Shown here: piece after piece, positions 31,860 to 36,678 of the stretch
Layout: each line of letters opens with the position of its first letter
Position numbering within the stretch: the stretch's first letter is position 1
DNA from: a virus
DNA length: 37,207 nucleotides
Direction: 5' to 3' (one strand)
Virus record (IMG/VR): IMGVR_UViG_3300046007_003234
Span: 1 to 37,207 of that record
Notes under the pieces: model-generated
What the model was told of the DNA's origin: nothing
The model's database searches: none
Seen by the model: the letters and a program-made list of their open reading frames with translations, nothing else
Translations under genes and position numbers: made by a program

Positions 31860-31905
31860 AGGAGGCTTGCATATAAGGCCAAGGGAGGAGGCCATAGGCC
31901 ACACC

Positions 31906-31959
31906 CTAACGCATCACGATAAACGCTACAAGACCTAAAACGAACAGCGTTAAGATCAA
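31906..31959 (-). CDS. Possible membrane micropeptide, 17 aa
   Basis: On the minus strand TTG (31959-31957) overlaps the upstream stop TGA (TTGA) and the frame reads MILTLFVLGLVAFIVMR before TAG (31908-31906). The peptide is one perfect hydrophobic helix with a basic end, which is not expected by chance, and other tiny membrane peptides occur in the same cluster. The TTG start and lack of a ribosome binding site keep confidence low. The rest of 31860-31905 shows only GGCC-containing short repeats. Confidence 0.3.
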   Translation of the reverse strand: MILTLFVLGLVAFIVMR

Positions 31960-32141
31960 AACATCGTGTCCATATACTGGACAATCTCTGCCTCTGTCAT
32001 GTCCTTACCTTTACCCCATTTAGTCCAGAACTGCCATAGAGGCGTGTTTACATTCTCGCATGGCTCGTCGCGCGGGATGTCGGGAATAGTGCACTGAAGC
32101 TCCTCGTATTGCTCTAGGAAATATTCTTTTATTTTAGACAT
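31956..32141 (-). CDS. Hypothetical small protein, 61 aa
   Basis: The product begins MSKIKEYFLEQYEELQCTIP and contains PLWQFWTKWGKGKDMTEAEI. GAGGTGCTGCT precedes ATG. It is acidic and aromatic with a helical C-terminus. I do not recognise the family. It is near the end of the leftward cluster, ten bases after the DnaA-like gene. Confidence 0.65.
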   Translation of the reverse strand: MSKIKEYFLEQYEELQCTIPDIPRDEPCENVNTPLWQFWTKWGKGKDMTEAEIVQYMDTMF

Positions 32142-32150
32142 AGCAGCACC

Positions 32151-32408
32151 TCAATTAGGGTTGTTACTAGGATCACAAAAGCTGATTCTTCTTTTTTCAT
32201 AGTTAATTCCACTTATAATGGTTGTATGGTCGCGCTTAAAGACGCGCGCGATTTGTGTGAAAGTCTTGTCGGTTTCTATGTGCGCGCGATACATGGCCTT
32301 GCGGCGTACAGCAATAACGCGCAGCGTGTTGTTGTAAGAGATAAGGGTTTCATACGATAACCCCGCCGCTTTCGCCTCCTCTTGTATTATTTGTTTGATT
32401 GTTTTCAT
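32151..32408 (-). CDS. Stand-alone DnaA domain IV-like DNA-binding protein
   Basis: The 85-residue product carries RRKAMYRAHIETDKTFTQIA at 35-54, RVFKRDHTTIISGINYEKRR at 55-74: the helix-turn-helix and the DHTT(I) signature by which bacterial DnaA binds DnaA boxes. The rest of DnaA (AAA+ domain) is absent, so it cannot be a full initiator on its own. In phages such proteins could mark the phage origin, compete with host DnaA, or act as regulators. ATG has no strong Shine-Dalgarno; it overlaps the previous gene by 59 bases and is likely coupled to it. Confidence 0.85.
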   Translation of the reverse strand: MKTIKQIIQEEAKAAGLSYETLISYNNTLRVIAVRRKAMYRAHIETDKTFTQIARVFKRDHTTIISGINYEKRRISFCDPSNNPN

Positions 32409-32613
32409 CGATAGCTTTCATATTGAATGCAAAGTTAAGAGCGCTTGCGACGGTCGCCAATGCGCGCAAGTCTGCTTGTGTCACATACAAGCGCATTATG
32501 GGCGTCTCTTTAGCGTCACACTTGTAGATAATGACGCAGCTAGTGGTCGCGGTCTTAATCGCCTTGGCCTTCATACGCCCTGGGTGTTCGCAAAATAGGT
32601 CAAGATGTAGCAT
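32350..32613 (-). CDS. Hypothetical protein, 87 aa
   Basis: The product begins MLHLDLFCEHPGRMKAKAIK, then TATTSCVIIYKCDAKETPIM and RLYVTQADLRALATVASALN. Beta strands then a helix are suggested; there are three Cys. The last 20 residues (Asn/Gly-rich) overlap the DnaA-like gene and may be an overlap by-product. A second in-frame ATG gives MKAKAIKTATTSC as an alternative start. Family not recognised. Confidence 0.6.
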   Translation of the reverse strand: MLHLDLFCEHPGRMKAKAIKTATTSCVIIYKCDAKETPIMRLYVTQADLRALATVASALNFAFNMKAIDENNQTNNTRGGESGGVIV

Positions 32614-32731
32614 TGCGCGCCTCGATCTCTCCCGCGATTAGTTCGCGTCTTGTTTCGTCACCCTCACCCTGTAGCATTAGCTCAAGCGCTGGGGTTGATA
32701 GGCGATAAAGTAAACAGCAAAAATCGTACAT
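32600..32731 (-). CDS. Tiny hypothetical protein, 43 aa
   Basis: ATG at 32731-32729 and TGA at 32602-32600. The product is MYDFCCLLYRLSTPALELML followed by an acidic helix (QGEGDETRRELIAGEIEARN). It overlaps both the upstream membrane peptide region and the next start (14 bases). It resembles a short phage helix protein with no recognised family. Kept because it fits the dense packing of this cluster. Confidence 0.5.
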   Translation of the reverse strand: MYDFCCLLYRLSTPALELMLQGEGDETRRELIAGEIEARNATS

Positions 32732-32732
32732 G

Positions 32733-32831
32733 CTAGCCTCGTTCTATTAGGTAAAGGATAGTTATGATTGCGGCAGGTATTGCCAGGCTAACACTCGCCG
32801 CTAGCCCTATTAAGTAAAGCGCTTGCCTCAT
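32733..32831 (-). CDS. Membrane peptide, 32 aa
   Basis: ATG at 32831-32829 overlaps the previous stop (ATGA). The product is MRQALYLIGLAASVSLAIPA followed by AIITILYLIERG: a single transmembrane helix with charged ends. It ends one base before the following gene's ATG region. Function unknown; several tiny membrane proteins in this phage suggest envelope modulation (speculation). Confidence 0.55.
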   Translation of the reverse strand: MRQALYLIGLAASVSLAIPAAIITILYLIERG

Positions 32832-33145
32832 ATGTCTGCCTCATAGCATGCGTCTTCTTCACATGATTGCTGCACATGGTCGCTATTAATTAGCGCGTCA
32901 TAGATAAGCTTATAGAGCCAATGATCCTGGCTAAGATTAAGCGAAGGGTTATTTTTATTACTATGTACAACAATAGACGTAATATCGATATCAGTTGCCC
33001 AAGCGTCGAATATGCCGACATCAGGCTCGGCGGGCGCTATTCTATACTCTATGTCTGCTTCCCCTGCCGCCATCACGGCATAGCCTGGGATTAGTTCAAG
33101 TTCATCAAAAGAATATGTGAACGTGTTCATTTTTTTATGCCTCAT
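32828..33145 (-). CDS. Conserved hypothetical phage protein, 105 aa
   Basis: The first ATG has GGGGGAATAATT upstream; a second, MNTFTYSFDELE, starts five codons later. The product includes PGYAVMAAGEADIEYRIAPA, EPDVGIFDAW, TDIDITSIVV and HWLYKLIYDALINSDHVQQSCEE. The pattern of EPDVGI with an HWLYKLIYxALxxSDHVQQSC end recurs in environmental phage proteins. Function unknown. It overlaps the membrane peptide gene by four bases. Confidence 0.75.
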   Translation of the reverse strand: MRHKKMNTFTYSFDELELIPGYAVMAAGEADIEYRIAPAEPDVGIFDAWATDIDITSIVVHSNKNNPSLNLSQDHWLYKLIYDALINSDHVQQSCEEDACYEADI

Positions 33146-33147
33146 AA

Positions 33148-33306
33148 TTATTCCCCCTTTGGATTTACTAATTTAGCAATGCACCACTCGCGCCCATAAT
33201 CTAAATTTTCATCGGCATATGTGCACGCCTCGTCTTTAGAATCAAAAGGCCCATAGAATTGATAGCCGTCTACTGGGTTGCCATCTATAATTATATGCTG
33301 CGCCAT
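33148..33306 (-). CDS. Hypothetical small protein, 52 aa
   Basis: I chose the ATG at 33306-33304, which has GGGGGATAAC directly upstream, over an in-frame ATG 15 codons earlier inside the previous gene. The product is MAQHIIIDGNPVDGYQFYGP, then FDSKDEACTYADENLDYGRE and WCIAKLVNPKGE. It resembles a small alpha/beta protein (GPFDSxxEAxxYAxxxLxxxxWxIxxLxxP), a common tiny phage fold type. Function unknown. Confidence 0.7.
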   Translation of the reverse strand: MAQHIIIDGNPVDGYQFYGPFDSKDEACTYADENLDYGREWCIAKLVNPKGE

Positions 33307-33316
33307 GTTATCCCCC

Positions 33317-33505
33317 TTAGTCGTTTTCAGCTCGTGGGCCTTCATACTCATACCGCGCGCAAAATTGTTGCTCTGCTTCGTTGTCGTACTCTTCTTGCAT
33401 AGTGTGCAGGGCGTCTATTAGATGCCAGGGCAGGGGAGAGGGTTGAGCGTTTAAGATTTTAATAAGCGCCTCGACCGCTTCGTGTTCTAGTGTTAGTTCA
33501 ATCAT
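33317..33505 (-). CDS. Hypothetical small protein, 62 aa
   Basis: The product begins MIELTLEHEAVEALIKILNA and has a helical, acidic body (MQEEYDNEAEQQFCARYEYE). GGAGGGTTTAAA precedes ATG. ATG overlaps the previous stop by four bases. No family recognised; probably a small helical protein of the orphan cluster. Confidence 0.65.
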   Translation of the reverse strand: MIELTLEHEAVEALIKILNAQPSPLPWHLIDALHTMQEEYDNEAEQQFCARYEYEGPRAEND

Positions 33506-33777
33506 TTTAAACCCTCCAAAAAACGGTAAAGCTCTTCAACGCCGTAATTTGTCTCACTAATGTATCCATCGTGAAAAGGGCCATAGGGCGCGGTGTAATC
33601 GCACTCAGGCAACGAGCTCAACACGATATCAGCGTTGCAATATAATGACCCGTTAATGTGAACCGCTGCCGGTTTATTTACGTTTTCGGGAAACCATAGC
33701 AGCGCATGTGTTCGGCTTTCGTGAACTTTGAAGCCCGCTTTTTCTGCCATAGCAACAAGATCAGATATTTTAATCAT
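33502..33777 (-). CDS. Hypothetical protein, 91 aa
   Basis: AAGGGGGGCTAAA precedes ATG. The product begins MIKISDLVAMAEKAGFKVHE, then HALLWFPENVNKPAAVHING, SLYCNADIVLSSLPECDYTA, ending in a helix (GVEELYRFLEGLK). An alpha/beta mix with two Cys. Family not recognised. It belongs to the leftward orphan cluster. Confidence 0.7.
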   Translation of the reverse strand: MIKISDLVAMAEKAGFKVHESRTHALLWFPENVNKPAAVHINGSLYCNADIVLSSLPECDYTAPYGPFHDGYISETNYGVEELYRFLEGLK

Positions 33778-33778
33778 T

Positions 33779-33922
33779 TTAGCCCCCCTTAACTAGCATT
33801 TTGAATCTTGGTGCCCACGACGCAACGCAATCATCCGCAACCCATAAATAAAGGCCCGTAAATATTAAATTTAGCTCATCGTTATAGACTGGCCCATTAT
33901 GCCAGGCGTCAAAAGTTCTCAT
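33779..33922 (-). CDS. Hypothetical small protein, 47 aa
   Basis: This gene is short: ATG at 33922-33920, TAA at 33781-33779. The product is MRTFDAWHNGPVYNDELNLI, then FTGLYLWVADDCVASWAPRF and KMLVKGG. AGAAGGGGTTATATT upstream of ATG is a good ribosome binding site. The end contains the ribosome binding site of the next gene (AAGGGGGG). Rich in Trp. Function unknown. Confidence 0.65.
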   Translation of the reverse strand: MRTFDAWHNGPVYNDELNLIFTGLYLWVADDCVASWAPRFKMLVKGG

Positions 33923-34188
33923 AATATAACCCCTTCTCTTAAAGCTTGCGCCATGTCATCTTGGGCCGTGTAAGTAACGCGCCCTCTATGATCTTTTATT
34001 GGTGTTGTTTTGTATCGTGTCCCAAACAAGCGCCCGCGCTCATAGGCCCACTGCTCATTGAGCGTTTTTCCTGCGTCATAATTGAACGGCTTGCCTTGCC
34101 GCGCCTCTTTAACTCCGCGATTGAATAAGGCGCTCCGCATTATGATTTTTAGCGACACGGTCTTGGTAGTAACTTGCATGATAGCCAT
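33919..34188 (-). CDS. Small basic protein, possibly RMF/CrpP-like
   Basis: ATG overlaps the stop of the previous gene (TAATG) and has GGAGGGCGGCATA upstream. The 89-residue product includes ALFNRGVKEARQGKPFNYDA and WAYERGRLFGTRY. The xxxRGxxxARxGxPxxY-W-YExGR pattern recalls small phage proteins and is loosely like ribosome modulation factor/CrpP peptides; the likeness is weak. Basic, helical. A ribosome- or nucleic-acid-binding role is only a guess. Confidence 0.7.
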   Translation of the reverse strand: MAIMQVTTKTVSLKIIMRSALFNRGVKEARQGKPFNYDAGKTLNEQWAYERGRLFGTRYKTTPIKDHRGRVTYTAQDDMAQALREGVIL

Positions 34189-34958
34189 TATGCCGCCCTC
34201 CCTACTCGGAAACCGTGTAGATTAATCACGATGTCTTTTTTGCTATTGCTGCTATTGCCGGCGCATAGGCCGCATTTATCGCAGCTAGTACGCGCGCCGT
34301 TTTCTTTGGCGGCAGGGCACCCGATTTCATTAGATGATTTAACGTCTTTAGATTTCTTGGCGCGAAAGGTTCGCCATCCACAAGCGCTAGCTAACAAATG
34401 GTCGCTTTCGCTTTCGCAGCTAGCCATGCATAGCAGCGAGAAAGCCTGGAACCTAGGATCGCGCCATTGGTGGCTATAGCCCGTGATCTTTGCCGCCCTT
34501 AACGTCGCGGCGCGCCATATTTGAAAAGGTATCGCGGCAGGGTCGCCATACGTGCCAAGTCTGAAAGCGCTGCCCTCGAATAGCTCCGGCAATATTGCCG
34601 GATCATAGTCTATGCCAGGGCGCGCATAGCGCTTGCGCTCATATGCCCCGTAAACGCTAACAACACTCTTTGCTACGTCGACGTAGCATTTACCGCCCTT
34701 GAATGGTCGCTGGGGACAATCGCCGCATATGCTAGCGTCGCGGCCGTCTTTGATTGCTGTAAAAGGATTAACATCGGCGCGAATAATAAAAGTTTGAACC
34801 ATTGCGCCGGTCTTAGCATTGGCGCTATTCGCGATAATGCGATTAGCTATCGCCACTATAGGCGCGCCATCGATGGCGCTTGGCCCTTCATATAATATCA
34901 CGCCGGTAAATTGATTGCGCTTTATAGCTTGACGCAAGGCGCTTGCTGTATCGATCAT
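34188..34958 (-). CDS. Conserved Cys-rich phage protein (DUF7227-like)
   Basis: I chose ATG at 34958-34956, with GAGGG seven bases upstream, over a TTG eight codons earlier. The 256-residue product has TGVILYEGPSAIDGAPIVAI, NSANAKTGAMVQTFII, SICGDCPQRPFKGGKCYVDV, FRLGTYGDPAAIPFQIW, TGYSHQWRD, LCMASCES, ACGWRTFRAK and a C-terminal cysteine cluster ending CDKCGLCAGN. This order is typical of a widespread phage family that I recall as DUF7227; at least nine Cys suggest metal binding. Function unknown. It has its own candidate promoter. Confidence 0.83.
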   Translation of the reverse strand: MIDTASALRQAIKRNQFTGVILYEGPSAIDGAPIVAIANRIIANSANAKTGAMVQTFIIRADVNPFTAIKDGRDASICGDCPQRPFKGGKCYVDVAKSVVSVYGAYERKRYARPGIDYDPAILPELFEGSAFRLGTYGDPAAIPFQIWRAATLRAAKITGYSHQWRDPRFQAFSLLCMASCESESDHLLASACGWRTFRAKKSKDVKSSNEIGCPAAKENGARTSCDKCGLCAGNSSNSKKDIVINLHGFRVGRAA

Positions 34959-34994
34959 CAGACAACCCTCATATTGAGACAAAAAGACATATTC

Positions 34995-35022
34995 TTGCTA
35001 ACACAAAATCTTTATTAGTCAA
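34995..35022 (-). promoter_or_regulatory. Candidate leftward promoter for the DUF7227-like gene
   Basis: On the minus strand TTGACT (35022-35017) is followed after 16 bases by TAGCAA (35000-34995), 5/6 and 3/6 matches. It shares the 11 bases GCTATTGACTA with the promoter at 35556-35583, at the same spacing. The upstream gene's stop codon lies within it, and a WTGGTCR site and a 14-base palindrome adjoin it. Confidence 0.5.
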
Positions 35023-35291
35023 TAGCGACCATTATGATCATAATTACGAATTTTTGATCTTTTTTCGCGCGCAACACGTTCGCGGAATTTTGGTTTGTTG
35101 TTTGTCTTATGGATATAAGTTTGGATGAATAGCGACGCGTCGCAGTCCTCTTCTAAATAAAGATCATCCCCTCGGCGATAGCTATATGAGCTGAAATCGC
35201 TCGGCGTTAACCCCAGCGCAAACAAGTCGCGGGTGTTTACTTTCAGCCAACCGTGACCAGGGTCAGATATAAAATCAAATGTCGTACGCAT
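35019..35291 (-). CDS. Conserved small phage protein, 90 aa
   Basis: The product begins MRTTFDFISDPGHGWLKVNT, then RDLFALGLTPSDFSSYSYRR and GDDLYLEEDCDASLFIQTYI, with a basic tail. The pattern TxxFDFxSDPGHGWLKVxxxxLxxLGxxxxISxYSYxxxxxxYLEEDxD is very common in phages and plasmids. It seems a compact alpha/beta domain; function unknown. AAGGAC lies about nine bases before ATG. Confidence 0.85.
   Translation of the reverse strand: MRTTFDFISDPGHGWLKVNTRDLFALGLTPSDFSSYSYRRGDDLYLEEDCDASLFIQTYIHKTNNKPKFRERVAREKRSKIRNYDHNGRY
35026..35044. promoter_or_regulatory. WTGGTCR site and 14-base palindrome
   Basis: CGACCA (35026-35031, that is TGGTCG on the minus strand) is joined to ATTATGATCATAAT (35031-35044), a perfect palindrome. 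Both lie immediately upstream of the promoter at 34995-35022. The hexamer matches the repeat family at 35617-35960, so the same protein may bind here. The palindrome is within the coding end of the upstream gene. Confidence 0.45.
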
Positions 35292-35323
35292 GATATTAGT
35301 CCTTATTAGTTAGAGAGATTAGA

Positions 35324-35343
35324 GCGGCGCTTATGCGCGCCGC
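35324..35343 (-). terminator. GC-rich hairpin at gene end
   Basis: GCGGCGC (35324-35330) pairs perfectly with GCGCCGC (35337-35343) around a 6-base loop at the stop codon of the first leftward gene. Read leftward it is followed by TCTAATCTCTCTAAC, a weak U-rich tail. It may reduce read-through or stabilise the mRNA end rather than terminate fully. Confidence 0.4.
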
Positions 35344-35528
35344 TTTCTTTTCTTTGGCGCGACGTATTGCGCCGCTTGCTGCTCATAGTGTTCTACGTGG
35401 CGCTCTAATTGCTCAACCGTCGTAAAGAACGCGCAAAATGTCATGATATCTTGGTTTATGTTAGCCTCGTGATTTTGCGCGGACGTTAGGCGCGCCATCA
35501 ATTCGGGGTTGCTTTTCCATACGCTCAT
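35331..35528 (-). CDS. Small protein with basic tail, 65 aa
   Basis: The product begins MSVWKSNPELMARLTSAQNH, then a helical middle (TFCAFFTTVEQLERHVEHYE) and a C-terminal PKKRKRRA tail, strongly basic and typical of nucleic-acid contact. GGAG lies 9 bases upstream of ATG. It is the first gene of the leftward cluster, directly under a strong-looking promoter and next to the origin-like region. That placement is where phages often encode regulators or origin-binding proteins (inference). Confidence 0.7.
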   Translation of the reverse strand: MSVWKSNPELMARLTSAQNHEANINQDIMTFCAFFTTVEQLERHVEHYEQQAAQYVAPKKRKRRA

Positions 35529-35555
35529 TGTCTTGCTCCGTTTTTCAATATACTC

Positions 35556-35583
35556 ATATTATCACACTTTCTTTGCTAGTCAA
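35556..35583 (-). promoter_or_regulatory. Candidate leftward promoter of the orphan cluster
   Basis: On the minus strand TTGACT (35583-35578) and TAATAT (35561-35556) are separated by 16 bases, 5/6 and 4/6 matches; a TG precedes the -10 region nearby. The start would be near 35549, 21 bases before the first ATG. The GCTATTGACTA core at 35587-35577 recurs in the promoter at 34995-35022. Confidence 0.6.
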
Positions 35584-35616
35584 TAGCTAATTTTGGTAAA
35601 AGCAAACTTTTTTTGT

Positions 35617-35960
35617 TTATTATGGTCATGTTTGGTCATGGTATGGTTATTTTTAGGGATCAAACGACCATGTTTAACGTGATGATATTGCGGGTTAATG
35701 TGACGTTATGGTCGTTATGGTCGTTTTATATTTATCTATTTAAAAAATATATATGTATGTATACAAGAATGTATGTACCTATCCAGTGGCAAGTTCCCCG
35801 CGAAAACATGACCAAAACGACCAAAAGCCAGAAAACTCTTTCTTTTCAGCGTTTTATTATGGTCATTACCATGACCAAGATTGACCATGGTTTGACCATA
35901 GTTTACATTCATATACCAGTGTGACCTCCGACATAAAATCACATGACCATAATGACCATG
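35617..35960. repeat. Origin-like array of 13 WTGGTCR motifs
   Basis: TGGTCA/TGGTCG occurs forward at 35623, 35633, 35709, 35718 and 35860, and in reverse (TGACCA/CGACCA) at 35665, 35809, 35818, 35872, 35882, 35893, 35944 and 35953. Many neighbours are 9-11 bases apart, about one helix turn. Four of five left copies point right, and seven of eight right copies point left, towards the AT-rich core. No gene fits here. The layout resembles an iteron-type origin or a multi-site regulator. Confidence 0.75.
35724..35764. other. AT-rich core, possible DNA unwinding element
   Basis: This 41-base stretch (TTTTATATTTATCTATTTAA, then AAAATATATATGTATGTATAC) has only about four G/C bases. It sits between the two motif arrays and would melt easily. 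Such tracts next to iterons are common origin features. Confidence 0.55.
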
Positions 35961-36053
35961 ACATTTGTCGACAATTGAATGACAACTTAGTTTATGTAAA
36001 CATGTTGACATTGGTTTACATTCAGTTCAGTTGACATTGGTTTACATTCAGTT
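35901..36053 (+). repeat. GTTTACAT copies and a tandem 24-base direct repeat
   Basis: A 24-base unit (GTTGACATTG, then GTTTACATTC, then AGTT) is repeated exactly at 36004-36027 and 36030-36053, a period of 26 bases. GTTTACATTCA also occurs at 35901-35911, and its reverse ATGTAAAC at 35994-36001. GTTGACA recurs once more at 36051. The tandem places TTGACA elements before terS and suggests a second binding-protein site set. Confidence 0.7.
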
Positions 36054-36059
36054 GACAAT
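36031..36059 (+). promoter_or_regulatory. Candidate rightward promoter for terS and late genes
   Basis: TTGACA (36031-36036, perfect) and GACAAT (36054-36059, 4/6) are separated by 17 bases. The promoter lies in the second copy of the 24-base repeat. It would give an about 85-base leader (36066-36153) that holds a G-rich tract (36061-36075) and a T-rich run (36118-36130) but no clear ribosome binding site. Nothing else was seen in that stretch. Confidence 0.5.
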
Positions 36060-36153
36060 CGGGAGGGGGGCTGGGCCTTGCGTGGTCTGGGAATATCTAC
36101 GCAGGGATTACACAAACTTTTTTTTATTTTAAAAATGTGTTACAAAAGATTCT

Positions 36154-36678
36154 ATGTTTGAAAGCTTGCCATACGAGCCTCGTAAAATAGAGGCCACAGA
36201 AAAGAATCTCGAACTGATCTACGAGGCCGCGCGTAAAGGACTCAAAGGCGACGCACTCGCGTTAGCTGCCGGCATGCTGCCGGTTGAGTATCGCCGGCTG
36301 GTGCAGTTCGATCCTATTGCTGAGTATGCGGAGATCAAAGGCCGCGCAGATGGCGAGATGGAGATGGCCGGCGTATTACGCACAGCCGCGTTAAACGGCG
36401 ACACTAAAGCGGCGCTCGACATACTAAAGCATGTGCATAAGTGGACTGCGCCGCAGTCGATGCAGATCCAAGTCGAGCAACGCATATCTATATTAGCGGC
36501 GCTTGAAGAAGCGCAGACCAGAGTTATCGAAGGGCAGGTATTGGATGCAAGTGCCGATTTACTCAGCGGAAGAAGAACAGAAGCTGATGGCGACGCTGTG
36601 GAGTCCGACGCTCAAGAACGACCCGCTCGCGTTCGTGCGGCTGACCTTTCCGTGGAAGAAACCTGGGACACCGCTTGA
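36154..36678 (+). CDS. terS: Terminase small subunit
   Basis: The 174-residue product has an N-terminal helix-turn-helix-like region (LELIYEAARKGLKGDALALA, then AGMLPVEYRRLV), a helical middle (EYAEIKGRADGEMEMAGVLR, AALNGDTKAALDILKHVHKW) and an acidic C-terminus. The ALxAGMxPxxYRxLxxxDP and GDxKAALDIL patterns are typical of terminase small subunits beside this type of terL. It recognises viral DNA and regulates the large subunit. Its last 45 codons overlap the terL start in another frame and code an Asp/Glu/Ala/Arg-rich tail that may be dispensable. Confidence 0.85.
   Translation: MFESLPYEPRKIEATEKNLELIYEAARKGLKGDALALAAGMLPVEYRRLVQFDPIAEYAEIKGRADGEMEMAGVLRTAALNGDTKAALDILKHVHKWTAPQSMQIQVEQRISILAALEEAQTRVIEGQVLDASADLLSGRRTEADGDAVESDAQERPARVRAADLSVEETWDTA

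Noticed and set aside
35613-35924. A 103-codon rightward open frame across the repeat region.
   Set aside because: Its product is low-complexity translation of the WTGGTCR repeats and AT-rich tract, without ribosome site or family pattern.
35920-35943. A CRP-like TGTGA...TCACA site.
   Set aside because: The half-sites are 14 bases apart rather than six, so it does not match a CRP operator; it may be chance.
35736-36011. A 91-codon leftward open frame in the same region.
   Set aside because: It is also a by-product of repeats (His/Gly/Met-rich), and it spans likely control elements.
36004-36053. CRISPR array.
   Set aside because: There are only two repeat units, separated by two bases, so no spacers; no cas genes are present. 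The Cas4-like protein is a phage DUF2800 nuclease.
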